From CAWIDU01 sp963835055 (GTDB lineage: Bacteria > Patescibacteriota > Saccharimonadia > Saccharimonadales > UBA4665): a stretch of 64,000 bases of DNA. A program made the translations under genes and the position numbers. Below the pieces are notes generated by a model that had not been told where the DNA came from, made no database searches, and saw only the letters and a list, made by a program, of their open reading frames with translations. Position 1 is the first letter of the stretch. Every line of letters begins with the position of its first letter. Of the stretch, positions 8,828 to 17,841 are shown piece by piece. The stretch is taken from assembly GCA_963835055.1 (NCBI GenBank), contig CAWIDU010000001.1, positions 620,001 to 684,000 of the forward strand. The letters are read 5' to 3'.

Positions 8828-9438
8828 CTCAGACACCGACCGCTGCCGCCCAGTTAACGCCTACGCTCAACACGAGGCCGACGACAAGACAATTTTCGGT
8901 TTCTGGGTCTATCTGATGACCGACTGCGTACTATTCGCCAGCCTGTTCGCGACCTACGCCGTATTGCACAATAACACCTTCGGCGGTCCGGCCGGCCGGG
9001 ATATTTTTGACCTCAAATACGTGTTGGCTGAAACGCTAATCCTGCTGACTAGTAGTTTCACCTGTGGTCTGGGCATTCTGGCCGCCCGCCGCCAGGATCG
9101 CCGACCAAGTGTTGATGTGGTTTGGGCTGACTTTCCTATTGGGCCTGGCTTTCCTGACGCTGGAGCTGCGCGAATTCCAGCACTTGGCAGCTATCGGTGA
9201 CAGTTGGCGGCGCAGCGGCTTCTTGTCTGGCTTTTTCACGCTCGTCGGCACCCATGGCTTGCACATAACCGTCGGCTTGCTGTGGATGGCTGTCATGCTG
9301 AGCAAAGTCTATACTGTCGGGCTGACTCGCCCGACGGTTCGCGGACTAACGCTGCTCAGCCTGTTCTGGCACTTCCTGGACATCATCTGGATTTTCATTT
9401 TCACCATCGTTTACCTGATGGGGGTAGCCTCACCATGA
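8824..9438 (+). pseudogene. cyoC: Cytochrome bo3 oxidase subunit III, two compensating frameshifts
   Basis: Five-helix accessory subunit of the quinol oxidase. It starts with ATG 8824 (MTQTPTAAAQLTP), overlapping the cyoB stop. A one-base loss near 8871 moves the frame to DKTIFGFWVYLMTDCVLFAS, and a one-base gain near 9105 moves it back to DQVLMWFGLTFLLG and on to FFTLVGTHGLHITVGLLWM. With both corrected the length is 204 residues, equal to E. coli CyoC. The stop overlaps the cyoD ATG (9435). The conserved EF.HL and THGLH motifs are intact. As for cyoB, I think sequencing or assembly error is more probable than genuine loss. Confidence 0.85.
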
Positions 9439-9812
9439 GCAGCTCACCGCGCCCAGTCGTGTCGCGCCACGACGCCGCACCGCACAGTGCCCGGCCATAC
9501 GTCACCGGCTATCTCCTGTCGCTAGCTTTGACCCTGACAGCCTATACCTTAGTGACCCAAAACCGCTTGAATTATAAACTGATTGTCGGCGCTATCGCTG
9601 TCCTAGCGCTATCTCAATTCATCGTCCAAATGGTCTGTTTCTTGCATCTCGGCCGCGAAAGCCGGCCGCGCTGGAAATTAGTCGTTTTCGGCTTCATGCT
9701 TGGCGTGGTGCTGATTATCGTCATCGGCAGCCTGTGGATTGTGGCCAATTTGAACTATCGCATGACACCGGAGCAGGTCAATAATTATTTGAATCAACAG
9801 AGTGGATTTTAA
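9435..9812 (+). CDS. cyoD: Cytochrome bo3 oxidase subunit IV
   Basis: Small three-helix subunit thought to assist CuB-site assembly. It has 125 residues, with helices around YVTGYLLSLALTLTAYTLV, LIVGAIAVLALSQFIVQMVCFLHLG (the family signature with FLHL) and LVVFGFMLGVVLIIVIGSLWI. The ATG overlaps the cyoC stop and the 3' end overlaps cyoE by 11 bases if cyoE starts at GTG 9802. The frame is intact. Confidence 0.92.
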   Translation: MSSSPRPVVSRHDAAPHSARPYVTGYLLSLALTLTAYTLVTQNRLNYKLIVGAIAVLALSQFIVQMVCFLHLGRESRPRWKLVVFGFMLGVVLIIVIGSLWIVANLNYRMTPEQVNNYLNQQSGF

Positions 9813-10671
9813 CGGCATGCTCCGCGCTTATTACCAGCTGACCAAACCAGGTATTATTTACAGCAACGTGCTGACGGCGGTGGCCGGCTTCCTGCTAGCT
9901 TCGACACATCATATTGACGTCGTCCGGCTGCTGTACGTTTTGCTGGGAACTTCGCTGATTATCGCCGCGGCCTGCGTTTTCAATAACGTCATTGACCGTG
10001 GTATCGATGCCAAGATGGCTCGCACCAAGGAGCGGGCGCTGGTCAGCGGTGCCATTTCCGTGCGGCGAGCCCTGACCTTTGCCATCGTCTTCGGGGTTGT
10101 CGGTTTCGCTGTTCTAGCCGTCCACGTCAACTGGCTAACCACGCTAGTCGGCGGCATTGCCTTCATTGATTACGTAATTATTTACGGCCTTGCCAAACGG
10201 CGCTCCGAGTATGGCACTCTAGCCGGTACGTTGGCCGGGGCAGCCTCCGTCGTCGCCGGTTTCACGGCGGCTACTGATCACTTCAACCTGGAACCCGTTT
10301 TACTACTTTTAATGCTGACTTTCTGGCAAATGGCCCACTTCTACGCCATTGCTATTTACCGCCTCAGCGATTACAAGGCGGCGAAGTTGCCGGTCTGGCC
10401 AGCTGTCCGCGGCGTCGCTGACACCAAACGCCAGATTATCGGCTTCGTAATCGCTTTCATTGTCGCCAGCTTCGCGCTAACTGTCTTCGGCTACACAGGC
10501 TATATTTACTTGGCCGTCATGGCTGCGGCTGGTCTCTACTGGCTGTCGTTGGCGTTGGATGGCCTACAAACCAAAGACGACAAGAAATGGGCTCGCCGCG
10601 TCTTCCTGCGCTCCCTGATTGTTATCTTGGTATTGTCGGGAGCCTTGATGGTCGGCGCCCGCCTGCCCTAG
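9802..10671 (+). CDS. cyoE: Protoheme IX farnesyltransferase (haem O synthase)
   Basis: Polytopic UbiA-family prenyltransferase that makes haem O for the bo3 oxidase from haem B and farnesyl diphosphate. The first Asp-rich motif is NNVIDRGIDAKMARTKERAL (N-x3-D-x3-D), followed by YGLAKRRSEYGTLAGTLAGA and a second conserved loop YRLSDYKAAKLPVWP. Length is 289 residues from GTG 9802. ATG 9817 is an alternative that avoids most of the overlap with cyoD. The frame is intact and the order cyoABCDE is that of proteobacterial operons. Its presence implies haem B must be made or acquired by the cell. Confidence 0.94.
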   Translation: MDFNGMLRAYYQLTKPGIIYSNVLTAVAGFLLASTHHIDVVRLLYVLLGTSLIIAAACVFNNVIDRGIDAKMARTKERALVSGAISVRRALTFAIVFGVVGFAVLAVHVNWLTTLVGGIAFIDYVIIYGLAKRRSEYGTLAGTLAGAASVVAGFTAATDHFNLEPVLLLLMLTFWQMAHFYAIAIYRLSDYKAAKLPVWPAVRGVADTKRQIIGFVIAFIVASFALTVFGYTGYIYLAVMAAAGLYWLSLALDGLQTKDDKKWARRVFLRSLIVILVLSGALMVGARLP

Positions 10672-10673
10672 CG

Positions 10674-10682
10674 TGGTATAAT
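10674..10682 (+). promoter_or_regulatory. Extended -10 promoter, leaderless configuration
   Basis: TGgTATAAT (10674-10682) ends four bases before the ATG of the next gene, so transcription would begin at or just inside the start codon. Confidence 0.5.
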
Positions 10683-10686
10683 TCTT

Positions 10687-10941
10687 ATGATGTTAGTTTT
10701 GGTCCACGTCACTATCGCCCTGTCGAGCATGGCCTACACGACCTACCTTTTCATTTCGCCGGCCAAAATCAGATTCTATATCAGCTACGCCTTGATTGGC
10801 TCCACCCTGGCCAGCGGTACTTACTTAGTCCTCAGCACCCACAGTAAATTGCTCCCCGCCTGCGAAGCCGGGTTATTCTACTTAGTAATTGTCACGTCCG
10901 GCGTGCTAGCCGCCCACCGCAAATTCGCCAAGGCCGAATAA
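10687..10941 (+). CDS. Small three-helix membrane protein
   Basis: An 84-residue membrane protein with about three hydrophobic helices (LVLVHVTIALSSMAYTTYLF, ISYALIGSTLASGTYLVLS, AGLFYLVIVTSGVLAAHRK). It is unrecognised. It follows cyoE by 15 bases but has its own extended -10 box, so it may be transcribed alone as well as with the oxidase. Start is ATG 10687 or 10690. A link to oxidase assembly is suggested only by position. Confidence 0.7.
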   Translation: MMLVLVHVTIALSSMAYTTYLFISPAKIRFYISYALIGSTLASGTYLVLSTHSKLLPACEAGLFYLVIVTSGVLAAHRKFAKAE

Positions 10942-10950
10942 TCCCCAGCT

Positions 10951-11391
10951 TTACGTTTCTAGGGCTTCAACGAGAACGTTAACATCGAGCACATGGTCAT
11001 AAGTACTCCAGGCTCTGCCATCAGGGAATGCTTCTGATGGACCACCAAGCTCCAATGGCCCCTCCAGTAGTTGCAGAGTTAGATCCGGATAGCGTGTAGA
11101 AGCCGTTCTTGCGTCGTAGGGAGTAACTTCCTCATATTGGCCAACCGGGAAACCGAGCTCTTCCGCCATGATCCGTTTTAGCTCATCTTGCGATAAGTGC
11201 TTATCCGGCACTCCTTGCCCATCGCAAACCACTAGTTGCGCCAAGGGAACTACTACCACTGCTTCTCGTCTGACGAGAGAGCGGGCCCGCTGCAGCCGAC
11301 TGGCTATATCGATTTTTCTATTTTCGATAAAGGCTCGGTCACCAGAATCGAGCTCCTGAGCAACTATTATCCTCTCCATAATTTTCACCAT
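10951..11391 (-). CDS. Hypothetical protein
   Basis: A soluble, acidic protein of up to 146 residues with no recognised motif. The ATG at 11379 (MERIIVAQELD) is a second start candidate. Convergent with the small membrane protein gene, 9 bases away, and downstream of the histidine kinase gene on the same strand. Confidence 0.6.
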   Translation of the reverse strand: MVKIMERIIVAQELDSGDRAFIENRKIDIASRLQRARSLVRREAVVVVPLAQLVVCDGQGVPDKHLSQDELKRIMAEELGFPVGQYEEVTPYDARTASTRYPDLTLQLLEGPLELGGPSEAFPDGRAWSTYDHVLDVNVLVEALET

Positions 11392-11435
11392 ACCACACTA
11401 TTTTTAATAAGGCACTTGCTCATGCTTAAAGTGCG

Positions 11436-12443
11436 TTAACTGGTTTCACCGGCCGGTAAGCTGACGCTGACGGTGGTGCCCTGGCCTGACTTACTGGTCA
11501 GCGTGACGCGGCCATGGTGGACGTCGGCGATCATTTTGGCGATGCTCAGGCCGAGGCCGAAACCGTCGGCTTCATTCTTGGCCCGGGAGTTGTCGGCGCG
11601 GTAGAATCGGTCGAAAACGTGCTCCAGGGCTGCTGACTCGATGCCAATGCCCTGGTCTTTGACGCTGATAATGACGTGGTCTTTGGTTTTTCTGGAGCGT
11701 ATCTCGACGGTTGAGCCGGCGGGGCTGTATTTGATAGCGTTGTCGAGCAAAATAACTAGCAATTGGATCAGCCCGTCTTGATCACCGACCAGGCTCAAGT
11801 CAGTGGTTTTATTATCGATAGTAATGTGTTTGGCCTTGGCAACCGGGGCGGCTTGCTCGGCAGCGGCATTGGCCAGTGTCTTGGTGCTCAGCGCCACGAA
11901 GTTTTGTTGCAGTTCGTCGGCTTCCAGGCGTGTCAAGCGCAGTAGATTGTTAATCAGTGTCTCTAACTTGCTAACTTCTTCGACATTGCTTTTCAAGGTT
12001 TTTTGAAGCTCCTGTTTAGCAATAGCCGGATTGAGCAGAGCCACTTCACTCTCCATTTTGATAGCCGTCAGCGGTGTCCGCAGCTCATGGCTGACATCAG
12101 CTGTGAAGCGTTTCTGCTGCTCATGGGCGGCCTCGATTGGCTCTAGCGTGCGCCGGGCTAGCCAATAACTGGCGAAGCCAGCACCTACCAGAACAATGAT
12201 ATTGAAACCAACTAGGCGCAGGAAAATGCGATGGGCACCGACATCATAATCGGCCCCGGGCCGCATGAATTTATCATTATCGAAGATTGGAAATTCGCTA
12301 TCAATCCGTGTTGTTTCGCGCGACAGGCCGCGGCTCAACTCGCCGGTCGTCACGTTGTACAAAATTACACTGAACGCCAGACTAATGGCCATCACCAGAC
12401 CCAGATACCACATCGTCAGCTTGAAAGTAGCGGAGCGGAACAT
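11436..12443 (-). CDS. Sensor histidine kinase (EnvZ/BaeS type)
   Basis: Membrane sensor kinase of 335 residues. Two membrane helices (about 10-30 and 75-97) bracket a very short external loop, so it probably senses within or near the membrane. The dimerisation/phosphoacceptor segment is FTADVSHELRTPLTAIKME with His119. The ATPase domain shows the N box (LLDNAIKYS), G1 (VKDQGIGI), F box and G2 (GFGLGLSIAK). It lies 12 bases after the response regulator gene and forms a standard regulator-kinase operon. Confidence 0.9.
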   Translation of the reverse strand: MFRSATFKLTMWYLGLVMAISLAFSVILYNVTTGELSRGLSRETTRIDSEFPIFDNDKFMRPGADYDVGAHRIFLRLVGFNIIVLVGAGFASYWLARRTLEPIEAAHEQQKRFTADVSHELRTPLTAIKMESEVALLNPAIAKQELQKTLKSNVEEVSKLETLINNLLRLTRLEADELQQNFVALSTKTLANAAAEQAAPVAKAKHITIDNKTTDLSLVGDQDGLIQLLVILLDNAIKYSPAGSTVEIRSRKTKDHVIISVKDQGIGIESAALEHVFDRFYRADNSRAKNEADGFGLGLSIAKMIADVHHGRVTLTSKSGQGTTVSVSLPAGETS

Positions 12444-12455
12444 AGTCTGCTTAAT

Positions 12456-13133
12456 CTAAGTGCTCAACTTATAGCCGAAGCCGCGCAGGGTGTGCAGCAG
12501 CGGTTTGGCCTTCGGAAATGGTCGATCAATCTTATTGCGCAAGTAGCCGATGTAGACCTCGATGGTGTTAGGCAGGATGTCGGCGTCCTCGTCCCAGACG
12601 TGATTGATGATCATGTCCTTGGTGATGACCTGGCCGGGGTGGTGCATGAAGTATTCCAAAAGGGCGAATTCCTTGTGCGATAGTTTGATAACTTCTTCGC
12701 CGCGCAAGACTTCATAGGTGATCGGATTGAGCTGCAGGTCATCAACTTTCAGTTCAGTGCCAACTTGGCGACGCGGGCGGCGCAGCAGCGCTCGTACGCG
12801 GGCCGTCAGTTCGTCGAACGAGAATGGCTTGACCAGGTAGTCGTCAGCGCCGCTGTTGAGACCCTCGACCCTATCACCAATAGTCCCGCGGGCCGTCAGC
12901 ATGATAACTGGCGTATGGACGCCGTCGAGGCGCAATTTCTGGCAAAGTGCCGCGCCGTCCAGGCTGCCAGGCAGCATACGATCTAGTACGATGGCGTCGT
13001 AGCCCGGATCGCCGGCGTAGGCCAACCCGCGGTCGGCGTCGTGAACCATGTCAACGGCGAAACCCTTGAGCTCGAGCCCGCGCTTGATAGCTTGGGCAAT
13101 TTTCAACTCATCTTCGATAACCAGTATTCTCAT
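12456..13133 (-). CDS. OmpR/PhoB-family response regulator
   Basis: A 225-residue DNA-binding regulator. The receiver domain has acidic residues EDE at 7-9, the phosphoacceptor Asp51 (IVLDRMLPG), a switch Thr in MLTARG and Lys in VKPFSFDEL. The C-terminal winged helix ends HTLRGFGYKL, the OmpR signature. It is the first gene of the operon with the kinase that follows. Target genes cannot be told from sequence. Confidence 0.93.
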   Translation of the reverse strand: MRILVIEDELKIAQAIKRGLELKGFAVDMVHDADRGLAYAGDPGYDAIVLDRMLPGSLDGAALCQKLRLDGVHTPVIMLTARGTIGDRVEGLNSGADDYLVKPFSFDELTARVRALLRRPRRQVGTELKVDDLQLNPITYEVLRGEEVIKLSHKEFALLEYFMHHPGQVITKDMIINHVWDEDADILPNTIEVYIGYLRNKIDRPFPKAKPLLHTLRGFGYKLST

Positions 13134-13176
13134 ACCGTTATATTATAAACTGTTGCTTGAAAATTAGCTGTAGGAA

Positions 13177-14079
13177 TCAGTCACCACGCCTTAGGCTTTT
13201 CAGGTGTAAACGATCCTTGGCGTGCAGGCTGATTACCAACCCAAAAAGTAGCACCAGGTAAATTAGGTAGGCACCGCGGTCGATAATATTGGCCGACAGA
13301 ATATTGGCTGTCGAAACGTGGTGCAAATGCTTGGAGAAAACCAGAAACGTCTCACGGAAGCCGATAGCATCGGGCGTCAACGAAACAAATAAAGCAAAGT
13401 TGGCCGCACCAGCGTAAGACATGGCCTGTCCCCAGCCGATATGCGGATTAACGGCCCGCAACTCCACCCAATAGGTAATCGCCGTCAATAAGACCTGCAG
13501 AAAAGTAAAAACCATCAGCGTCGCCAATAACTCGCCGCGCAAGTGGAAGCTCGATTCTGACGGTTTCTTGTCGCGTTTCAGGAACAAACGAATTACGAAA
13601 GTGCTAAACCCGGCTACCGCAATCAGCGCCAGAGTCGTTTGCCACCACGGCCGACTACCGACTAGTAGGGACAGCGCACTGAAGAACGCAAACAAGCCGT
13701 AATACAGCAACGTAGCCAGCGTGTAGTCACGCAACCGCACTTTGTGCCGGGTTTTGAGATACGCCGCCCGCACGCCTGGCCCGCTCTGCAACGGCCCGAA
13801 GAAATTAACTATTGACGACCAGGAAGTCAGCAGAAAATTCTCGCGCTTGCCCATTTCTTTGCCACATAGCTTCAGGCAAGCATCGTAAATAAACACCAGC
13901 AAAATGGTCATCGGAATATTCAGCGCCACGACCGCCACAATCCACCACTTGTCGACATGGCCCAGCTGGCTAACATACTGCGGATGGTCGTGGAAGAAGC
14001 GGATAAAAACCAGCACCGTCACGAGCACGATCAAGACGATCAAGATGTTTTTGACCAGCGGTTTCCGCAAATAGTTCAT
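13177..14079 (-). CDS. Flippase-like membrane protein (LPG synthase TM-region family)
   Basis: About 300 residues and seven to eight membrane helices, resembling the lysylphosphatidylglycerol-synthase transmembrane/AglD family (UPF0104) of lipid-linked sugar flippases. The diagnostic region is FFGPLQSGPGVRAAYLKTR followed near the end by SLTPDAIGFRE, an equivalent of the family's P-x(2)-G-x-RE motif. I place the start at ATG 14079 (MNYLRKPLVKN), not at the further upstream codon, because the preceding 17 residues are not membrane-like. It is divergent from the 330-residue hypothetical gene. Substrate unknown. Confidence 0.75.
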   Translation of the reverse strand: MNYLRKPLVKNILIVLIVLVTVLVFIRFFHDHPQYVSQLGHVDKWWIVAVVALNIPMTILLVFIYDACLKLCGKEMGKRENFLLTSWSSIVNFFGPLQSGPGVRAAYLKTRHKVRLRDYTLATLLYYGLFAFFSALSLLVGSRPWWQTTLALIAVAGFSTFVIRLFLKRDKKPSESSFHLRGELLATLMVFTFLQVLLTAITYWVELRAVNPHIGWGQAMSYAGAANFALFVSLTPDAIGFRETFLVFSKHLHHVSTANILSANIIDRGAYLIYLVLLFGLVISLHAKDRLHLKSLRRGD

Positions 14080-14175
14080 GAGCTTGGCTCTAGTGTAGCA
14101 AATCCAGGACCCATCTTTTGCTATCACCACATCGCTAATGCTTGTGTTTCACGTAAATTACGGAATAATAATCGT

Positions 14176-15168
14176 ATGCCGAAAGTTGATCTACTCGAAA
14201 AACCATTCTTATTGCCCGAACAAGAAGAAATGCTTGTCCCAGGGAAAAGATTACTAACAGAAATTGAATTCCCGGCCGATCCCGATACTTCTTTAATGTC
14301 ATATATGCAGGGCGTTCAAGCCAAGTTCTTTGACATTGGTGTTGGTTACCGAGCTTATTTTGCTAATGCCAGCAAACAGCTGTCACCCGGCCTAGAGAGC
14401 TTAAAGGATCTGGAAACTGCCTTGAGGGTTCAGGCCTTAAGCCACATGTACTTTGACTGGCAGTTCCGGTTGGTGAAGCAGCTCGTGGCGGTTGGCGCTG
14501 GCGTGGCGAAGGCCGATCACTCACATGAGGCTGCCGATAAATTGGAAGGTTTGGGGCGAGAAGCGATCCTGAGACGGGCTAGATATGCTTCGACGGTAAT
14601 GCTGCGTGCCAATGGCTACCTCACCGATACTTGGGGCATGAGCGATAAAGAGGAGACGCCATGGCAGCTGGCCAACAGCGTTTATGATAAGGCTCGTGCG
14701 CCTGTCAGTTTCGGTAACTCTGAGTGGGATCGCTTCCATGAGTGGAGCCAAGCTGCTTACGATCTTTCGGCGAGTACTACTCCCTCCTCACCTAAAATGG
14801 GTCGATCTAAGCTAATGTATGCTCTGCGGACCGCCGTTTATGTGCGTAAAGTTACCAGGGACGCCAAAACCGATCCTGAATTTGTTGACGCATTCGGTAA
14901 TTTTCTACAAAACACCATCTATGCCCAAACACCGGTGCTAGAACTTAACGATGAGACAATTACTGCTGTCATGCGAACAGCTTACAAAGTGAGGCGCTAC
15001 TTCTCCCACGCTGCCCAATCGGACCCTCATATAGCTGAACACCCGGTAGTTCGCTATTTTGCCCATGCACAACAAAACTTGCAAGGTTATGATATCAAGT
15101 CAGAACAGGCTGTATTCGATCGAGATGTCAGGGCCGTTGCGCTACGGGAAACAAGGGCCACTTCATAA
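14176..15168 (+). CDS. Hypothetical protein, 330 residues
   Basis: A soluble, largely helical protein I do not recognise. The ATG at 14176 (MPKVDLLEKPFLLPEQ) is preferred because upstream codons would lie inside the divergent flippase-like gene. No membrane segment, cofactor motif or repeat is visible. It lies alone between the flippase-like gene and a GT-C type membrane protein. Confidence 0.7.
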   Translation: MPKVDLLEKPFLLPEQEEMLVPGKRLLTEIEFPADPDTSLMSYMQGVQAKFFDIGVGYRAYFANASKQLSPGLESLKDLETALRVQALSHMYFDWQFRLVKQLVAVGAGVAKADHSHEAADKLEGLGREAILRRARYASTVMLRANGYLTDTWGMSDKEETPWQLANSVYDKARAPVSFGNSEWDRFHEWSQAAYDLSASTTPSSPKMGRSKLMYALRTAVYVRKVTRDAKTDPEFVDAFGNFLQNTIYAQTPVLELNDETITAVMRTAYKVRRYFSHAAQSDPHIAEHPVVRYFAHAQQNLQGYDIKSEQAVFDRDVRAVALRETRATS

Positions 15169-15349
15169 GAAAATACTTCTCGGGGCTAAGGACATAACGG
15201 GGTAGCATTGGTACGTATATATATGGATAAAATAACAGATTGGCGTATCTGTTATTAGTTTCGACCCCCTATCTGTTAAACAAGTCTCTAAAGTTTCAGC
15301 TGGCTGCCAGCCGGGCTTGTATAATGAAAACCAGAGATTTGTTATAGCA

Positions 15350-16855
15350 ATGCCAAAGTTACAAAATTTCCGAAAATGGTTGAGCTCGGAGACCTTCTTC
15401 CGATTGATTGTGGCCGGCTTGGTGTTGCAGGCGGCCTGGATTGCGTTGAGCGGCCGCTTCCCAATGGCGTTCGACGAGGATTTCCATCTCGGTATTATCC
15501 ACATTTACGCGCATCATCTTAGCCCTTTCCTCACTAGTCAGCCGTCCGGGGCCGACGCTTTCGGTGCCGTGGCCCGCGACCCATCATATTTGTATCAGTA
15601 CCTGATGAGCTTTCCGGATCGGCTGATCCATCTCTTCACTTACAACCCAACAGCCGAGGTGTTGATCCTGCGTTTCATCGACATCGCCCTCTTTGCCAGC
15701 GCCCTGCCGTTGTTCCGCAAGTTGCTGCTGAAAACCGGCGCCTCGCGGGCTGTGGTTCATGCCTGCTTGTTAATTTTCATCTTGGTGCCGATTGTGCCGC
15801 TACTAGCGGCCCAGATTAATTACGACAATCTAGTTTTGCCAGTGACCGGACTTTTCTTGCTATTAACCTTGCGATTTAGTGAAGAGTTAAAGTCTCAAAA
15901 GCGCTTGAATGCCAAACTGCTGGCTAGTGTTTTGATTGTCGGGCTGCTCGGCAGCCTGGTCAAATACGCCTTTCTGCCGATCTTTGCGGCTGGGTTGGTT
16001 TATCTGGCTTTCCAGCTGCGCCAAACCTTCTCTTCCTGGCGCAAACTAGAGCGCAGTCTATTGCTCGGTCTGCCACTCTTGACGCGGCGGATGCGCTGGG
16101 TGACGCTGGTCGGCCTGGTCATTGCCTGCGGTCTTTTCGCTCAACGCGATGGCGTCAACCTGGTGCGTTATCATACGCCAGTGCCAGCGTGTGACAGTGT
16201 GCTCAGTATTCAGGAATGCGCCGCCTATGGGCCTTGGGAGCGCAATTATACCGATGCCCAGAACAAAACCAGCGCCACGGCTAGCCCGGTCGTCTTCACC
16301 CGCAAGTGGTTTGGCGGCATGTGGCTACGATCGGTATTCGCCGTCGACGGACCGGACACTAACTTCCAGACGCGTGGGCCGCTACTACTGCCGGCGCTGG
16401 TGACCATAGTCGTGCCTGCGGCTGCCATTCTGACGGTGGCAATTTACGGCCGACGCATCCTGAAACGTTATAACCGGAGCGCGCTGAGTTTCTTCGGCCT
16501 GGTGATTATTTTTTACATCGGTGCTTTGTGGCTGGATAATTACATTGACTTTCGGCAAACCGGCCAGCCGGTGGCGATCAACGGACGTTATATCATACCG
16601 ATATTGCTGCCGCTATTGGTAATCAGCGTTCTGGCCGTTAGCGAAGCCCTCCGGCGGCGTCCACAGTGGAAGACAGCGACCTTTGGTGTCACAGTACTTT
16701 GTCTGTTGTGGGGCGGCGGCGCCCTGACTTACATTTTGCGCAACAATGATGCTTGGCTGTGGCCCAATCAAGCGGTGCGTGACGCCAACCACGCCGTCCA
16801 AAACGTCCTCGGCCCGATCACGCCGGGTTACCACCAGCCGACTGAATTCCTGTAG
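15350..16855 (+). CDS. GT-C type membrane glycosyltransferase-like protein
   Basis: A polytopic membrane protein of 501 residues with about 10 helices. The first external loop carries an acidic motif, FDEDFHLG (about 45-52), which corresponds in position to the catalytic Asp/Glu of GT-C (PMT/ArnT/DUF2142-like) transferases that use lipid-phosphate sugars. A large loop after helix 7 contains two Cys (ACDSVLSIQECA). The start at ATG 15350 follows a TATAAT at 15320-15325. It is convergent with a dolichol-phosphate-mannose-synthase-like GT2 gene, whose product could supply its polyprenyl-phosphate sugar donor. That link is inference. Confidence 0.7.
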   Translation: MPKLQNFRKWLSSETFFRLIVAGLVLQAAWIALSGRFPMAFDEDFHLGIIHIYAHHLSPFLTSQPSGADAFGAVARDPSYLYQYLMSFPDRLIHLFTYNPTAEVLILRFIDIALFASALPLFRKLLLKTGASRAVVHACLLIFILVPIVPLLAAQINYDNLVLPVTGLFLLLTLRFSEELKSQKRLNAKLLASVLIVGLLGSLVKYAFLPIFAAGLVYLAFQLRQTFSSWRKLERSLLLGLPLLTRRMRWVTLVGLVIACGLFAQRDGVNLVRYHTPVPACDSVLSIQECAAYGPWERNYTDAQNKTSATASPVVFTRKWFGGMWLRSVFAVDGPDTNFQTRGPLLLPALVTIVVPAAAILTVAIYGRRILKRYNRSALSFFGLVIIFYIGALWLDNYIDFRQTGQPVAINGRYIIPILLPLLVISVLAVSEALRRRPQWKTATFGVTVLCLLWGGGALTYILRNNDAWLWPNQAVRDANHAVQNVLGPITPGYHQPTEFL

Positions 16856-16857
16856 AT

Positions 16858-17805
16858 TTACTTCTTGTCGAAGCGTTGGCGTTTGGTTTGTTCGAGATTG
16901 TCTTCGATGAGGACACGATTGATGCGGATTAGGTCGGCGATAATGTTCAAAACAAAACACAGGAAGGCCGCAATCATCAATAATGAGCCAGCCAATAGTG
17001 ACTGAATGTGACCGCGCGTGGTGCCGTCGTCGAGACTGTGGATGATAAAGCGAGCGAACGGGTAGAGGCCAATAATAAATAGCGACCAGCCGAGACCGCC
17101 GAAGACCATGTATGGCCGATACATGACGTAAGCTCGAACGATCGTGACGGCCGATTTGATGACGTGTTCGGGCGTTGATTTGAAAAGCCGCGACTGGCGG
17201 GTCGGCGGATTGGTCTTGATCGGCACGCTAACGATCTTTAGGCCTTTGTTGCCGGCTTGGATAATGGTTTCGGTGCAATAGCTGAAGCGGGTAATGGTAT
17301 TTAAGCGGAACAGTGACTCACGGCTATAAGCCCGGAAGCCGCTGGCCGCGTCGGGCAACTTGGTACCGGCGGCTTTGCTGACCACGGCGCTGCCGAAACG
17401 TTGCAAAAACTTCTTGGTGGCCGAAAAATGGTCGATTTGTCGTGTTTGGCGGTCACCGATGACAATATCTGCTTGGTTGTCTAGGATGGGTTGCACTAGT
17501 TTGCCAATGTCCGCTTGCGGATACTGGTTGTCGCCGTCGGTATTGACCAGAATGTCGGCACCGAGCTCGAGTGCTTTCAGAGCCCCGTCGTGAAAGGCTC
17601 GGGCTAGGCCCTGCTTGCTGTTATGGTGGACGAAATGCTTGACGCCGTGCTGGCGGGCGACGGCCATTGTGTCGTCGGTCGAGCCGTCGTCAATGACCAG
17701 GACAATAATCTCGTCGATGCCGGCGATTTTTGAGGGTATGCTCTTAAGCACCAGCGGCAAAGTCGCCGCCTCGTTGAGGCACGGAATCTGGACAACTAAT
17801 TTCAT
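16858..17805 (-). CDS. GT2 glycosyltransferase with C-terminal membrane anchor (DPM1/GtrB-like)
   Basis: Polyprenyl-phosphate sugar synthase-like protein of 315 residues. The N-terminal GT-A domain begins MKLVVQIPCLNEAATLPLVL, with VIDDGSTDDT and the metal-binding NTDGDNQYP. After about residue 230 come two membrane helices (FGGLGWSLFIIGLYPFARFI and LLAGSLLMIAAFLCFVLNII), as in bacterial GtrB-type enzymes. ATG 17805 is chosen over a TTG at 17811. It probably loads undecaprenyl phosphate with a hexose for the GT-C protein encoded next to it. Confidence 0.88.
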   Translation of the reverse strand: MKLVVQIPCLNEAATLPLVLKSIPSKIAGIDEIIVLVIDDGSTDDTMAVARQHGVKHFVHHNSKQGLARAFHDGALKALELGADILVNTDGDNQYPQADIGKLVQPILDNQADIVIGDRQTRQIDHFSATKKFLQRFGSAVVSKAAGTKLPDAASGFRAYSRESLFRLNTITRFSYCTETIIQAGNKGLKIVSVPIKTNPPTRQSRLFKSTPEHVIKSAVTIVRAYVMYRPYMVFGGLGWSLFIIGLYPFARFIIHSLDDGTTRGHIQSLLAGSLLMIAAFLCFVLNIIADLIRINRVLIEDNLEQTKRQRFDKK

Positions 17806-17841
17806 AAGCAAATTATTAACCTATAGTATACAACTTTTGGC

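Noticed and set aside
6808..9438. Programmed frameshifting as an explanation for cyoB/cyoC
   Set aside because: About 20 events without slippery-site motifs or pseudoknots, in both directions, cannot be programmed recoding.
15163..15504. Minus-strand frame of 113 codons
   Set aside because: It overlaps the start of the GT-C membrane protein gene and has no recognisable features or ribosome-binding site.
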